Source of the DNA: Tubulanus polymorphus
Lineage: Eukaryota; Nemertea; Palaeonemertea; Tubulaniformes; Tubulanidae
Direction: 5' to 3'
NCBI RefSeq assembly: GCF_964204645.1
Contig: NC_134030.1
Location: 407,355-471,354 of the forward strand
DNA: 64,000 nt
The notes beneath the pieces are model-generated. The model had not been told where the DNA came from and did not search any database. It worked only from the letters and a program-made list of their open reading frames with translations. This document shows, in pieces, positions 19,730 through 34,600 of the stretch; the stretch's first letter is position 1, and every line of letters starts with the position of its first letter. The position numbers and the translations under genes are program-made.

Positions 19730-21240
19730 TCATTCTCTAAACGTTCATATATTTTTTTAAATAACAAATTTACTTTCTATTTGACGATGATAGTCTGTGT
19801 ACTTGCCGCAGACATTAAACATCGATCGTCATTCCCGGTTGACATTATTCGCTACTTATGATAACATCACTGAGAAACAAGCAGCAATCTCAGAATTAGG
19901 AGGAATTAAAAAACAGGTGATATGGATAGACAGGTGCGCGAAAACAAAATAATAATAAAATCAGAATTTAAAATCATTATTACTATGATTGATATAATTA
20001 TTGTGATTTTGGTAATTAATTAAATATCGTTTAATTATCTAATAATTAATTAATAAAAGAGTATATTATGAATAACATTATATTTTATACAACGAAGTTT
20101 TCTAGAGAATTCATGAAAAGAATAATAACAAATATCTAAAAAGGAATTTCATAAAATCAAATAAGAATTTGGCTTCTTTTTTTCACTCGGTATCAATTTC
20201 TGTCGAATTCACCATTCTAATTTCTGTGAATTCCCGATAAAAACACACAGCGACACCTGACGGCAGTGTCAAGAAAATAATTTACAAAATCCAAAAAGAA
20301 TTCAAACGGAGAAATGTTCTGTTTTTCTAAATGAACGAGAGAGGGCGCCTCACACAGACGGAAGACTCTATGCTTCAGTATCTACACACTGTAGTGATCA
20401 GCATTTCAATGATTACACAATATTCCAGAAAAGCAATTTAATTATTTAATTATTTTTGTTTAATCAGCGAGTCCCAGTGCGGTAGCTGTTATATATTCTA
20501 CCGGTTTTTGCTGCAATATTAAGAAGGAAATATAAATTCCTAAAAGTCCCCTCCTCGCAGAAGCAGCGGCTGCTGCTGCTGCTGTCTGATTCATCGTTTC
20601 ATTCATCCGCCATATTAAATCTCGTGTCGTCATGGCAACTGTATTATCATTATTTTACAATACATATTATACATAATCTCTCTCACTCTCAACATTATCA
20701 CCTAACAATATCATCAGGTTGTCATGGTGACGCGCCTTGACCGACCAATGAATGTACGCCATCGAACCACGTGACGGAAATGTTGATGCAATTTATGTTC
20801 TAATAATGTTGATTGGTTTAGAACTAAAAACCGTCAGTCTGCCGAAGCTAACACAGGGATGCGAGGTTCTGGGATAGTTAGCATAAGAGATATAGATATA
20901 TATGGATTCATGTCTAGCGCCCGATTGTCACATTCTCCATTACAGCCAATCAGAGGACGACTCGTCGAGTGACGCTGCGTGACGTCACCGACAACTACTT
21001 CCTGTAATGGAGCATGTAACGTGATATTAGTACGCGGCAGAAGGCACTGTGTGGTGGCGTGATTCGCCCAGAAATAGGACAAAGATAGTCAAACTCATCA
21101 AAATGAAATCTCAATCGAAGCATCTGATACCCTAGAATTTTAGAATCTTCAAGATCCTAGAACAATCCTATAATCCTAGAACCTAGGTATTTCTAGAATC
21201 CTAGAATATTATCTAAATCAATCAATAAAACAGCAATAAA
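19730..21240. other. Intergenic, no gene seen
   Basis: AT-rich, with a short CTG run (20564-20583), TGACGTCA at 20980 and a cluster of cctagaa words at 21150-21210. Frames of 80 codons on the minus strand look random. Confidence 0.5.
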
Positions 21241-21273
21241 GAGATCGTCATTAGTTTGGAGTTGATTCGTGGA

Positions 21274-21447
21274 ATGGATAAATTATTACGTCACTCATAT
21301 TTTCACAAATCGCGTAAAATGCAGAAACACGACTATGCTGTGCTCAATATGGCCGCAATGGCGACCTATTTGTATTTTCTAGTGGTAGGCGCCTATGTTT
21401 TGATTTTCGTACATCGTCGTTTTTTTGATTTTTTATTCTATCAGTGA
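21274..21447 (+). CDS. Candidate small single-pass membrane protein ORF (57 aa)
   Basis: ATG at 21274 has a fair context (ggaatgg). The frame has a basic N-terminus and one hydrophobic helix (AMATYLYFLVVGAYVLIFVH) followed by an Arg pair. The stop comes at 21445-21447, next to an acceptor-like ttttattctatcag. I know no matching family. It could be a small gene or chance. Confidence 0.2.
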   Translation: MDKLLRHSYFHKSRKMQKHDYAVLNMAAMATYLYFLVVGAYVLIFVHRRFFDFLFYQ

Positions 21448-22219
21448 AGTAAAACTTCAAGTCGAAATGATAATAATAATTTCCACTCGAGTTCGACCGA
21501 TCGTGGAACAACAAAATATTCGTCTCGGGATGGAAACGCAATATCCGGTTTTACAACTATACACCGCTAGCTGGCGCCACCGTCGGCTCGTTTTAAAACG
21601 TAAACAAAAATATTTACAAGTGGCCTAAAAGTGGTGCGTGTGAAAAACGATCTATTCGTAATTAATAATTAAAATAATTAATCAATTAATGGAGTACCGG
21701 CACATGTCACCAGGTGGTGCGACTATACGGTCGGGTTTGAACGATAGTTGAAATCAGTTGATTTCAAATATTCTACGATGAAAACACTTTTTTACTCTAT
21801 TGTGTTTATTGCAGTCTTCAGCGCAAATTGATCAGAAATAGTTGAATCGATGATAGACTACTAGCGACACCTGGTGGATCCTTTCATCGAATCCTCCCTT
21901 GCCACAGCTCGTAGCAGGGCCGATATCCCGTCAACAGATACTCAAAGACTAGAACTGTGAACTTAGAAAACTCGGTGAGCAAAAATTACGCTTTTTTCGT
22001 TTCACTGAAACATTTTCCCCGAAACGGAGAAAAAAATCTAAATTGAATAAAAAGTGTTCGTAATAGTGTATCGAGTGCGCGTGCGCGCGAGCACTGACGT
22101 GTGACGTCATCTCGTGTGGATTTGACGTCACTTTCTGGCAGGATTGCGAACAAGTCTTCACATTTATATAATCAGTCTCGGTAGTAGATGCCACAACCTG
22201 CAATTTGTACGGAAACAAT

Positions 22220-22370
22220 ATTAATATTCCTGAAGATGACTATTAGGATATAGTCGAAACGTTGAATAAACTACACTAGCTCAAGAAATACAGTATTCCT
22301 GAAGATCACCATTATGATTAAGTCGAAACGTTGAATAAACTACACTAGCTCAAGGAATACAGCATAATTC
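22220..22370 (+). repeat. Two plus-strand copies of the 69-bp hammerhead-like unit
   Basis: Two units carrying attcctgaagatgac and gtcgaaacgttgaataaac, in opposite orientation to the two large arrays in the DGK introns. The second has a changed hairpin (atcaccattatgattaagtc). Confidence 0.85.
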
Positions 22371-22531
22371 CATATAAGATATTATATGAGTTTTAGATAG
22401 ATCTCAAAACTATCTCAGATTATAATATCTCAGTTATAAGATAAACTTTGAGATATATCATCGATTATAAGATTGATGAAAATACTCACACAATGCAAAT
22501 AGAATAATATCGTCTGCGTGAACTGGCGAAA

Positions 22532-22621
22532 TCACCGTTTGAATAATTTAAAAAACTTGTTCTTGTTCATAGTGGGAGGTCCCATTAACATCGGCACCTG
22601 ATTCTTATGAGATATCGATAT
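22532..22621 (-). CDS. Dgk: DGK exon 25: C-terminal tail and stop
   Basis: Acceptor ttttttag, phase 0. Encodes [16 protein letters not shown], the conserved end of the accessory domain, then a basic tail ending FFKLFKR and TGA at 22532-22534. Confidence 0.9.
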   Translation of the reverse strand: MSISHKNQVPMLMGPPTMNKNKFFKLFKR

Positions 22622-25600
22622 CTAAAAAATATATATATATCAAAATATCATTAATAAATATATATATATATATATCGAATATAATATAATCGGATATTGG
22701 CTAATGTATTATACGTACTGTACAGGGAGGCTGTAACCACGGCTCTCCGTCTATCTGCATCGGGAACGCTTTCCTAGTTCTGAAATATTGTAGCGAACGT
22801 GTTTAAGAGCTGGATAAAGGAAACTCGGCTGGAGAAGATGAAGGTTTAGGTGACCAGAGTTTGCTTGGCGTTTATGTTGTTTTTAAACTGTGATATCTCA
22901 GCTCAGTAAACAACCGATTCTTATTCCGATAAACGGATAAAGGGGTAAGGGTGGGGATTAAAGGGGGTAAGGGTTGGGATTGAAGGGGGTAAGGGTGGGG
23001 ATTGAAGGGAGTAAGAGGGGTGGATTGAAGGGGGTAAGAGTGGGGGGATTGAAGGGGGTAAGAGTGGGGGATTGAGGGGGTAAGAATGGGGGATTGAAGG
23101 GGTAAGAATGGGGGATTGAGAGGGTAAGAATGGGGGATTGAAGGGGGTAAGAGTAAGGATATTGAAGGGGGTAAGAGTAGGGGGATTGAGGGGGTAAGAG
23201 TGGGGGATTGAAGGGGGTAAGAGTAAGGATATTGAAGGGGGTAAGAGTAGGGGGATTGAGGGGGTAAGAGTGGGGGATTGAAGGGGGTAAGAGTAAGGAT
23301 ATTGAAGGGGGTAAGAGTAGGGGGATTGAGGGGGTAAGAGTGGGGGATTGAGGGGGTAAGAATGGGGGATTGAAGGGGTAAGAATGGGGGATTGAGAGGG
23401 TAAGAATGGGGGATTGAAGGGGGTAAGAGTAAGGATATTGAAGGGGGTAAGAGTAGGGGGATTGAGGGGGTAAGAGTGGGGGATTGAAGGAGGGTAAGAG
23501 TAAGGATATTGAAGGGGGTAAGAGTAGGGGGATTGAAGGGGGTAAGAGTGGGGATTGAAGGGGGTAAGAGTAAGGATATTGAAGGGGGTAAGAGTAGGGG
23601 GATTGAGGGGGTAAGAGTGGGGGATTGAAGGGGGTAAGAATGGACTGCTTACCTAATCACAACCGATGAACACTGCGCTAAACGTTTACCAGTAGCTTTC
23701 AGTGTGATCACTTGACCCATATGCATCGTGTTCTCCAGTCCGACCACTTCAATTAATCGATCTCCAATATCTATAAAATATCAACATATAAAACACACGC
23801 CATTAACTCAAACATTACCAGTTTAGTTTGGTTTGTTCAGGACACAGATCTCACAATTCCAAATGGTGTAAGAAGAATTGGCGGCTGGTTGATCTTCAGC
23901 GAGATCGTTTGGAGTAATGTTGACCGTCAAGTGCTGCCCCTATACACGACATTACCGGCGAACAAGTGAACTAACCACTACAACTCAATATTCTTACTGC
24001 GGCATGCGAGTAATAAGTTAGTTCTCACATTCGTCGTCAACGATTTGTATAGCGGCAGCACTAGACGGTTAAGATATTTACGGGTGATAAAATGTAATAT
24101 TCTTCAAACTTGTTGCAGATATTAATAATGTTTGATATCAATTGATTCTGTTCGTTGATTCAAAATACTGGGCCCGGTTTTATAGACTGGTAATACCTCT
24201 AACCCGGGGGGTTAATTCAATTGAAAATTAATTGAGATAGCCCCCGGGTTAAAGGTAATACCCGTCTATAAAACCAGCCCCAGTATTTTGCAAGTGCTGC
24301 CTAGTCTTTACCCTAGTCTTTCTAGTCCTTCAATCGATGTGATTTAATCTCATCTCAAAACCCATTTAACTAATTTTAGTTTTCTCTGTCCCTTTAATCA
24401 AAAACCGATGAGCATATTTCATATGGATTTTAGGCTGAATAAATTATCAACATTAGTCAGTCTGTATGTCCACTAATTGCTGTACGTGAACCCGTGTTAG
24501 CTTCATACAGGCCCATTTTTACGCTCTAATGGGCCTGTAGTGGGCCTGTAATGGGCCTGTAGTGGGCCTGTAATGGGCCTGTAGTGGGCCTGTAATGGGC
24601 CTGTAGTGGGCCTGTAATGGGCCTGTAATGGGCCTGTAATGGGCCTGTAGTGGGCCTGTAGTGGGCCTGTAATGGGCCTGTAGTGGGCCTGTAATGGGCC
24701 TGTAGTGGGCCTGTAGTGGGCCTGTAATGGGCCTGTAGTGGGCCTGTAATGGGCCTGTAGTGGGCCTGTAATGGGCCTGTAGTGGGCCTGTAATGGGCCT
24801 GTAGTGTATATAATAATAATATAAGTAAGAGTGTGTTGTACATTTCCTATGCGAATACAGTTTATTATAACGTATTTCTTGATTTTGAGATTACTTCTGT
24901 GGCAAGCGAGAGCAGCATCTCGTCGGTCCCTTCTACCCCCCCCCCCCTCCCTCATCTCACACACCTCTTATTTAAGAGTTTACTAGGAACAGTGGCCAAC
25001 TAAGGCTAAACTGCACGCTGACTTTATATTTTATTCTTTTAAAAACGTTCGAATTTGTCGGTGAAATATTTTCAGAAAACACGTTTTCGAACTGACGGCA
25101 ACATCGATATAGAATCTATTCTAATTTACATTTAAATCAAAACATACACAATATTGAACAAGTCAATAATTTCAACATTGAAAAAAAACACCGAATACAA
25201 TCATCAGAACGAGGTCAGACAATTAATCAATAAATTCATAACAGAAAATATTACTTTAATTGATTAATCAATTAGCAAAAATAACACACACAGCAAACTA
25301 CGAAGCCATATTCGAGATGAGGGATTGATGACGTCACTATAGAGGACGTGACGTCACAGTGCACGACGGACTTGGTATTAACCTCAACCCCGTGTGAGGT
25401 CGGGGTTTAGGGCACTATGTTTAAAGTCAAATAAACCACAAAACATAATAAGTGTAATCATTTAAAATGTCGTGGATCTGTCACGTGACTATCAATATGG
25501 CGTTGATGTCACGTGGCAATAACTATGCGACCTCTATTGAGTGATTTTAAACTATTGTAACATTTTGTCCGTGTAACTTGAAATGTAGGTAACATCACAA

Positions 25601-28600
25601 TTAAAAGTGTTGAAGTACACAGTATACACCAGGAGGCGGGTCAAATAGAGAGTGACCACCAGTTCAAACTCACAGTTTCATATCAACAATTCACTAATTC
25701 AAATCGATATATTTTTTTCTATAGTCATGCATTATCAGTACCATAGAACACTAGTAGCGCCATCTGGCGACGTGACAAATAACATTTTTTCAAAACTATT
25801 GCAGCACAACCTACATCACATCATACACACACATAGCTCTCAGAATACACACACAGATTATATCTGAGATATATCTGAGATCTCAGCTTTATCTTGAAAT
25901 ATCAACTTATATCTGAGATATCTGAGATCTCACAGAATCGGATCACAATCATGGAGAAAACAATCTATCAACAAATCTTTAAGATTGAAAATATATTTAC
26001 GTTTTTGATCACTTATGAATTTCGTTTTTTTTATCCCGTGGCGCCCCCTGTTGCTTAATTACAACATGGAATTTTGGCAACAGCACCAAAACTTCCATAC
26101 AAGACCCATGGCCCCCAATGTGGCGACATCTGGTGTCTTTTAAATGATGGACTGAACCTGAATAAACTATTGGCCAAAATAATAGAAATTTTGAACTCTT
26201 ATTTATCATTTTTAGTTTAGGACTTTTCTTCATTTTAGAGTCCTAGTAGTTGTTTCCTACATGATCTGCGCAGGTTCGAGTCCGGGGGAGGGGCTGAGGG
26301 GGAGGGGCTGAGGGGGATTGTAGAGATGGTAGATTCTGTGGTTGTATTCCGGGAGATGTTTGTACGATGAAAAATATTGTAGTCAAAATTCATACAGACA
26401 GAAACGTCCAATGTGAGAACATGTATTTAATAATATACCTTGAGTTGCATAGTTAAGCGCTTCACCAGTTAACGGTGTATTATTAGGTTCACGCGTTGTA
26501 CCGCCTTTAAAAACATAAACAGCAGACACTTTATAGAAAAAACCTGCCCGCAGTGGTCATATAGCAGTGGTGGTACAGTCGATTCATCTGTTCTTCAATT
26601 CTTCGGGGTTACATAAAATCCCTGTTCACTAAGAATGGAAAAATAGTCTGAAATGTTTCCTTGAGCTAGTGTAGTTTATTCAACGTTTCGACTTTATCCT
26701 AATAGTCATCTTCAGGAATACTGTATTCCTTGAGCTAGTGTAGTTTATTCAACGTTTCCACTATATCCTAATAGTCATCTTCAGGAATATTGTATTCCTT
26801 GAGCTAGTGTAGTTTATTCAACGTTTCGACTTTATCCTAATAGTCATCTTCAGGAATATTGTATTCCTTGAGCTAGTGTAGTTTCAACGTTTCTACTTTA
26901 TCCTAATAGTCATCTTCAGGAATACTGTATTCCTTGAGCTAGTGTTGTTTATTCAACGTTTAGACTTTATCCTAATAGTCATCTTCAGGAATACTGTATT
27001 CCTCGAGCTAGTGTAGTTTATTCAACGTTTCGACTATATCCTAATAGTCATCTTCAGGAATACTGTATTCCTTGAGCTAGTGTAGTTTATTCAACATTTC
27101 GACTTTATCCTAATAGTCATCTTCAGGAATACTGTATTCCTTGAGCTAGTGTAGTTTATTCAACGTTTCGACTTTATCCTAATAGTCATCTTCAGGAATA
27201 CTGTATTCCTTGAGCTAGTGTAGTTTATTCAACGTTTCGACTTTATCCTAATAGTCATCTTCAGGAATACTGTATTCCTTAAGCTAGTGTAGTTTATTCA
27301 ACGTTTCGACTATATCCTAATAGTCATCTTCAGGAATACTGTATTCCTTGAGCTAGTGTAGTTTATTCAATGTTTCGACTTTATCCTAATAGTCATCTTC
27401 AGGAATACTGTATTCCTTGAGCTAGTGTAGTTTATTCAATGTTTCGACTTTATCCTAGTAGTCATCTTCAGGAATACTGTATTCCTTGAGCTAGTGTAGT
27501 TTATTCAATGTTTCGACTTTATCCTAATAGTCATCTTCAGGAATACTGTATTCCTTGAGCTAGTGTAGTTTATTCAATGTTTCGACTTTATCCTAATAGT
27601 CATCTTCAGGAATACTGTATTCCTTGAGCTAGTGTAGTTTATTCAACGTTTCGACTATATCCTAATAGTCATCTTCAGGAATACTGTATTCCTTGAGCTA
27701 GTGTAGTTTATTCAATGTTTCGACTTTATCCTAATAGTCATCTTCAGGAATACTGTATTCCTTGAGCTAGTGTAGTTTATTCAATGTTTCGACTTTATCC
27801 TAATAGTCATCTTCAGGAATACTGTATTCCTTGAGCTAGTGTAGTTTATTCAATGTTTCGACTTTATCCTAATAGTCATCTTCAGGAATACTGTATTCCT
27901 TGAGCTAGTGTAGTTTATTCAATGTTTCGACTTTATCCTAATAGTCATCTTCAGGAATACTGTATTCCTTGAGCTAGTGTAGTTTATTCAACGTTTCGAC
28001 TATATCCTAATAGTCATCTTCAGGAATACTGTATTCCTTGAGCTAGTGTAGTTTATTCAACGTTTCGACTTTATCCTAATAGTCATCTTCAGGAATACTG
28101 TATTCCTTGAGCTAGTGTAGTTTATTCAACGTTTCGACTTTATCCTGATAGTCATCTTCAGGCATCCTTTATATCCCTATTCAGTATTCCTGACGATGAC
28201 TATTAGGAACCGTTGAATAAACTACACTAGCTCAAGGAAACATTTCAGACTCTTTTTATTCTTAGTGTGCAGGGATTTCACATTATAACACGGACTCCAG
28301 TGTTTCACCAGTGGATGACCCCTGGGTTCAGATATCAGAAGTCCAACGATTCATTTTTCTTTTTTGATTTGATTAATCTTAAGACTGGTGTTAATTGTCA
28401 TATTAACTATATAACCAGTTTGACTTGGACCGGTGTTAAACAACTGTGTAACTGGACCCAGTACCCGCTGACTACAGGCATGTGGCATGTGGATATATTA
28501 GGTACATTTGTACAACTATTAAAGCATCTCAAATTCTGATCCGTTATTCATATCCTACTATAATGTACTCACTCACCTGACTGAGTATTCTATGAGAATG

Positions 28601-31600
28601 AATGAATACTCACCTTGTATGGCGTAACTCAGGTCATTAGACGACATGCTACTCGACGATATCTCTCGATCTCGATCTTTTTTCTGAGTTTTATGCGTGT
28701 GTTTCTTGCGTTTTTTCTGGCTGGGATTTTCGCCCCATAGATTCGAGCCGCCGTAGATACTGGGTATATTCAACACGGCTATACCCTCCAGTGCTGGACC
28801 GTTAGCAAGATCCAACGAACAACCATCGCACTGTAATACAAACGTGACGTCACAAATCCTGACGATAATCTTTAGAAATAGTTCGAAATGTCGTGTCTTT
28901 TAATTTTTGATTTTAATTCTTGATAAATGAATTTCGATTTTAATTTTTAGATTTGGATATAGTGAGTTTTAATTTTTATATATGATACTTTGTAAATAGA
29001 CAAATGCGCAGTCTTACTTCTCAGTACACTTAGTACTTATAATTTGAGACTCATAAATAGAGATGACTTCAGTAATGTAACGACCCCGTGGAACTGTTTG
29101 AACTGTTGATTTTAAAACTGAAGTCTTATTTTCTTTTTTAAACTACTAACCATGATGTCGATCATTTCGTGTAGATTTTTACACGTAGCGCTGAACGTTT
29201 CAGAAGTTCCGAATTCAAAATACCAAATCTTATTCTTCATCCTGCAAATAATAAATCAACGAATGAATGATTAAACTTTCGGTTAAAGCAGTGAAATCAA
29301 CAACTATGAGTGAAAAATTCTAAATCAGAAATAAACATCTGATAATCGTGTGAAGGGTTGTGTGAGAGGAAAGAGGAGGGAAAATAAAATAATTCAATAT
29401 TTGAAGAAATTAAACTCGAGGGCATTTATTATTTTGATACCTGTAGGAAGCGGCTCTATGGGGGTGGCTCTATGGGGGGGGGGGGCTCTAAGGGGAGGGG
29501 TTTAGATTTACCTGCTGTTGAATTTTTCGGGATGTTTTTCCCTCATCACGTGAAATCTATGGCAAATCGATGCGTCCTAAAAACCACAATTTTCATATTA
29601 ACTTTTTACATCATCGCAGCAAATATTCACAGCCACCGTTCATCAACGTATCATCAGCCAGCAGACGGCAGACAGCAGCAGAGAGGCAGACAGCAGACAG
29701 CAGCCAGCAGACAGCAGCCAGCAGACAGCGGCCAGTAGACAGCGGCCAGCAGCCAGCGGCCAGCAGACAGCGGCCAGCAGACAGCAGCAGGATATCTCCT
29801 ATTAAGTCAGTCACCTCAAACTAGAGGTCAGTTCACGAAAACCGGTTCAACTCTTAAATCGATTTGTTTTCTTCACCGAAATTTGGTTAATCCTCAATCG
29901 TTTTAGGAGTTGAACCCGACAGCGAAACTGGACCCACAAGATTCATCAGCGTGCCACGTGTAGGGGTGCGGATCCAGAGGTCAATTTTAAAGAATTTGTC
30001 GCATCCCAAAAGGACAGACTTTGATGTCTACATAGTCAATATTAAGCATAATCCAGCACTGAAATGTACCGATGATCTTTGTTGACAAAAGAGAACCAAA
30101 AAAAAAACTTTAATGGACTTGTAAATATCTCATAAGTTTCTCTCGTGGATCCATCTCTGATTGGTCAATCTCAGACTCGACACAGTGTATGGGGGAGTGT
30201 GGGTATAGTGCTTCTATAGGAATATCACGTGAAATTAACAAATACGACAGTGACCTCTCCCCCTCCCCCCGTCACCCCTCTCCCTCCCCCCACAATACTT
30301 ACCACTCCTATTGAGAAGTAGTTATTTATAATATTACACGGTACTGGATCTCCTTCCACTTCTTCTCCCGATTCTGGAGCGCTGAACTCTATTTGCCAAC
30401 GATCCATTTTCAAACCCTGACTCCGAGAAATTCGATTCAATATTTTGCCCAATTTTTCGCCTTCGTATCCTATAAAAAAACACCGACGAATAAATGATTG
30501 CGAACTCGTCGCGATCGTCCGGAGGTCCCGGGTTCGAATCCGCCTGGTTTAATGTTATGCTTACCTCCTCCCCACCGAAGACATCGGGCCAAGTCGTTAC
30601 CAGTTCCCAGCGGTAGTATCGCCACTGACGGAGCCTTCACAAAATTTATTTTATCTGAAGTAAAGAAGATAAATTACGAATATTCAATGAATTAATGAGT
30701 GAAATAAAATACAAAATAGAGGAGACAGATTCACAGTAGATTAAACCACAGGTATTGGAAGTTTCGGGGGGGGGGGGGTAGATAGAAGCTTGGGTCATAC
30801 AGTATCCCTTTTCATACTTAGTGTCTGGGTTATTGAATGATATTATCTACTTCTCTACCATATATAATATTTATTTCGCCGTGTACATATGCAGTATAAA
30901 TGATATATAGATTATAAACAATTTACATACATACGAGGCTGGATGCTTGGAAAGCCAATGGAGGCTGTTTCCCGTAGGGATCCAAGCACCCAGAAAAAAT
31001 GATCAAAATTTAATGAAATTAGGTTGAATGAGACTAAACTTCAACTACAAGCCCCCATCCCTCACCCCCCCCCCCCCATGTGGTTCAATCAATGGTACAA
31101 TGCGTAGATGTTTCCTAAATGGAGATGTTTCTATGTTTTCGACAATGACTCAATACACACGTACCCATAGCCTCCAATAACCAACCGACCGTACCATCGC
31201 CTCCACAACAAAGCACCTTAAAATCAGTTGCATCTTTGAAAAAATTCAACCTACAAAATTAGAAATAAAAACTCCATGAAATTTTCGTGTGACTCAAAAC
31301 AGCCTGAATTGGAACCGTGGACTTTTAAACAATTCACGCTTATGGAACACACTATAGAGTTAATACACCTGACGCAACAACGCGTCATAATGGACGGTAA
31401 CTACAAGCTAGCAGCTGAAGTAAATAGCCGAGATTGACGGCCAATATGACGGCCGATATGACGCATGTGCATTAGCTCTACATAGAACAATTTTTTTCTA
31501 AACGACTAAGGAAAATATTCATTTATGATCAAAGATTTTAATGATTTTATTGAAAAGACACGAAATTTCTGACTCAAACTTGAGACGATCGTCAGGTTTT

Positions 31601-34600
31601 AGAATCAGAAACATCGTGAAATAATCGTCAATTCAATAATAACTTCATCATTATAGATTTGATAACGATTAAATAATCTTCTATTCAAACATACACGAGT
31701 AAGATGTAGGCAATGATCCAATGAGAACGTTTCCTGTATGAGAGTGGAGTTAAAACGTTTATAAATACTTACCCCTTTTCAGGGCCTTCTTTGATTAAAT
31801 CATAAACTTGGCGAGGATTTAAAAGATACTGAAATTTTCTAAGTATTCTGAAAACAAAAAAAAAAGATCAATGGTAGGCTGGTAGTTTATTCAACGTTTC
31901 GACTTTATCCTAATAGTCATCTTCAGGAATACTGTATTCCTTGAGCTAGTGTAGTTTATTCAACGTTTCGACTTTATCCTAATAGTCATCTCCAGGAATA
32001 CTGTATTCCTTGAGCTAGTGTAGTTTATTCAACGTTTCGACTTTATCCTAATAGTCATCTTCAGGAATACTGTATTCCTTGAGCTAGTGTAGTTTATTCA
32101 ACGTTTCGACTTTATCCTAATAGTCATCTTCAGGAATACTGTATTCCTTGAGCTAGTGTAGTTTATTCAACGTTTCGACTTTATCCTAATAGTCATCTTC
32201 AGGAATACTGTATTCCTTGAGCTAGTGTAGTTTATTCAACGTTTCGACTTTATCCTAATAGTCATCTTCAGGAATACTGTATTCCTTGAGCTAGTGTAGT
32301 TTATTCAACGTTTCGACTTTATCCTAATAGTCATCTTCAGGAATACTGTATTCCTTGAGCTAGTGTAGTTTATTCAACGTTTCGACTTTATCCTAATAGT
32401 CATCTCCAGGAATACTGTATTCCTTGAGCTAGTGTAGTTTATTCAACGTTTCGACTTTATCCTAATAGTCATCTTCAGGAATTCTGTATTCCTTGAGCTA
32501 GTGTAGTTTATTCAACGTTTCGACTTTATCCTAATAGTCATCTTCAGGAATACTGTATTCCTTGAGCTAGTGTAGTTTATTCAACGTTTCGACTTTATCC
32601 TAATAGTCATCTTCAGGAATACTGTATTCCTTGAGCTAGTGTAGTTTATTCAACGTTTCGACTTTATCCTAATAGTCATCTTCAGGAATACTGTATTCCT
32701 TGAGCTAGTGTAGTTTATTCAACGTTTCGACTTTATCCTAATAGTCATCTTCAGGAATACTGTATTCCTTGAGCTAGTGTAGTTTATTCAACGTTTCGAC
32801 TTTATCCTAATAGTCATCTTCAGGAATACTGTATTCCTTGAGCTAGTGTAGTTTATTCAACGTTTCGACTTTATCCTAATAGTCATCTTCAGGAATACTG
32901 TATTCCTTGAGCTAGTGTAGTTTATTCAACGTTTCGACTTTATCCTAATAGTCATCTTCAGGAATACTGTATTCCTTGAGCTAGTGTAGTTTATTCAACG
33001 TTTCGACTTTATCCTAATAGTCATCTTCAGGAATACTGTATTCCTTGAGCTAGTGTAGTTTATTCAACGTTTCGACTTTATCCTAATAGTCATCTTCAGG
33101 AATACTGTATTCCTTGAGTTAGTGTAGTTTATTCAACGTTTCGACTTTATCCTAGTAGTCATCTTCAGGAATACTGTATTCCTTGAGCAAGTGTAGTTTA
33201 TTCAACGTTTCGACTTTATCCTAGTAGTCATCTTCAGGAATACTGTATTCCTTGAGCTAGTGTAGTTTATTCAACGTTTCGACTTTATCCTAATAGTCAT
33301 CTTCAGGAATACTGTATTCCTTGAGCTAGTGTAGTTTATTCAACGTTTCGACTTTATCCTGATAGTCATCTTCAGGAAAACTGTATTCCTTGAGCTAGTG
33401 TAGTTTATTCAACGTTTCCACTATATCCTAATAGTCATCTTCAGGAATACTGTATTCCTTGAGCTAGTGTAGTTTATTCAACGTTTCGACTTTATCCTAA
33501 TAGTCATCCTCAGGAATACTGTATTCCTCGAGCTAGTGTAGTTTATTCAACGTTTCGACTATATCCTAATAGTCATCTTCAGGAATACTGTATTCCTTGA
33601 GCTAGTGTAGTTTATTCAACGTTTCGACTTTATCCTAATAGTCATCCTCAGGAATACTGTATTCCTTGAGCTAGTGTAGTTTATTCAACGTTTCGACTAT
33701 ATCCTAATAGTCATCTTCAGGAATACTGTATTCCTTGAGCTAGTGTAGTTTATTCAACGTTTCGACTTTATCCTAATAGTCATCTTCAGGAATACTGTAT
33801 TCCTTGAGCTAGTGTAGTTTATTCAACGTTTCGACTTTATCCTAATAGTCATCTTCAGGAATACTGTATTCCTTGAGCTAGTGTAGTTTATTCAACGTTT
33901 CGACTTTATCCTAATAGTCATCTTCAGGAATACTGTATTCCTTGAGCTAGTGTAGTTTATTCAACGTTTCGACTTTATCCTAATAGTCATCTTCAGGAAT
34001 ACTGTATTCCTTGAGCTAGTGTAGTTTATTCAACGTTTCGACTTTATCCTAATAGTCATCTTCAGGAATACTGTATTCCTTGAGCTAGTGTAGTTTATTC
34101 AACGTTTCGACTTTATCCTAATAGTCATCTTCAGGAATACTGTATTCCTTGAGCTAGTGTAGTTTATTCAACGTTTCGACTTTATCCTAATAGTCATCTT
34201 CAGGAATACTGTATTCCTTGAGCTAGTGTAGTTTATTCAACGTTTCGACTTTATCCTGATAGTCATCTTCAGGAATACTGTATTCCTTGAGCTAGTGTAG
34301 TTTATTCAACGTTTCGACTTTATCCTAATAGTCATCTTCAGGAATACTGTATTCCTTGAGCTAGTGTAGTTTATTCAACGTTTCGACTTTATCCTAATAG
34401 TCATCTTCAGGAATACTGTATTCCTTGAGTTAGTGTAGTTTATTCAACGTTTCGACTTTATCCTAGTAGTCATCTTCAGGAATACTGTATTCCTTGAGCA
34501 AGTGTAGTTTATTCAACGTTTCGACTTTATCCTAATAGTCATCTTCAGGAATACTGTATTCCTTGAGCTAGTGTAGTTTATTCAACGTTTCGACTATATC

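Noticed and set aside
21949-22218. 89-codon minus-strand ORF as the DGK C-terminus
   Set aside because: The true C-terminal exon with conserved [12 protein letters not shown] and stop is at 22532-22621, so this ORF is 3' of the stop.
24503-24964. ORFs with [11 protein letters not shown] repeats
   Set aside because: Pure read-through of the 11-bp satellite.
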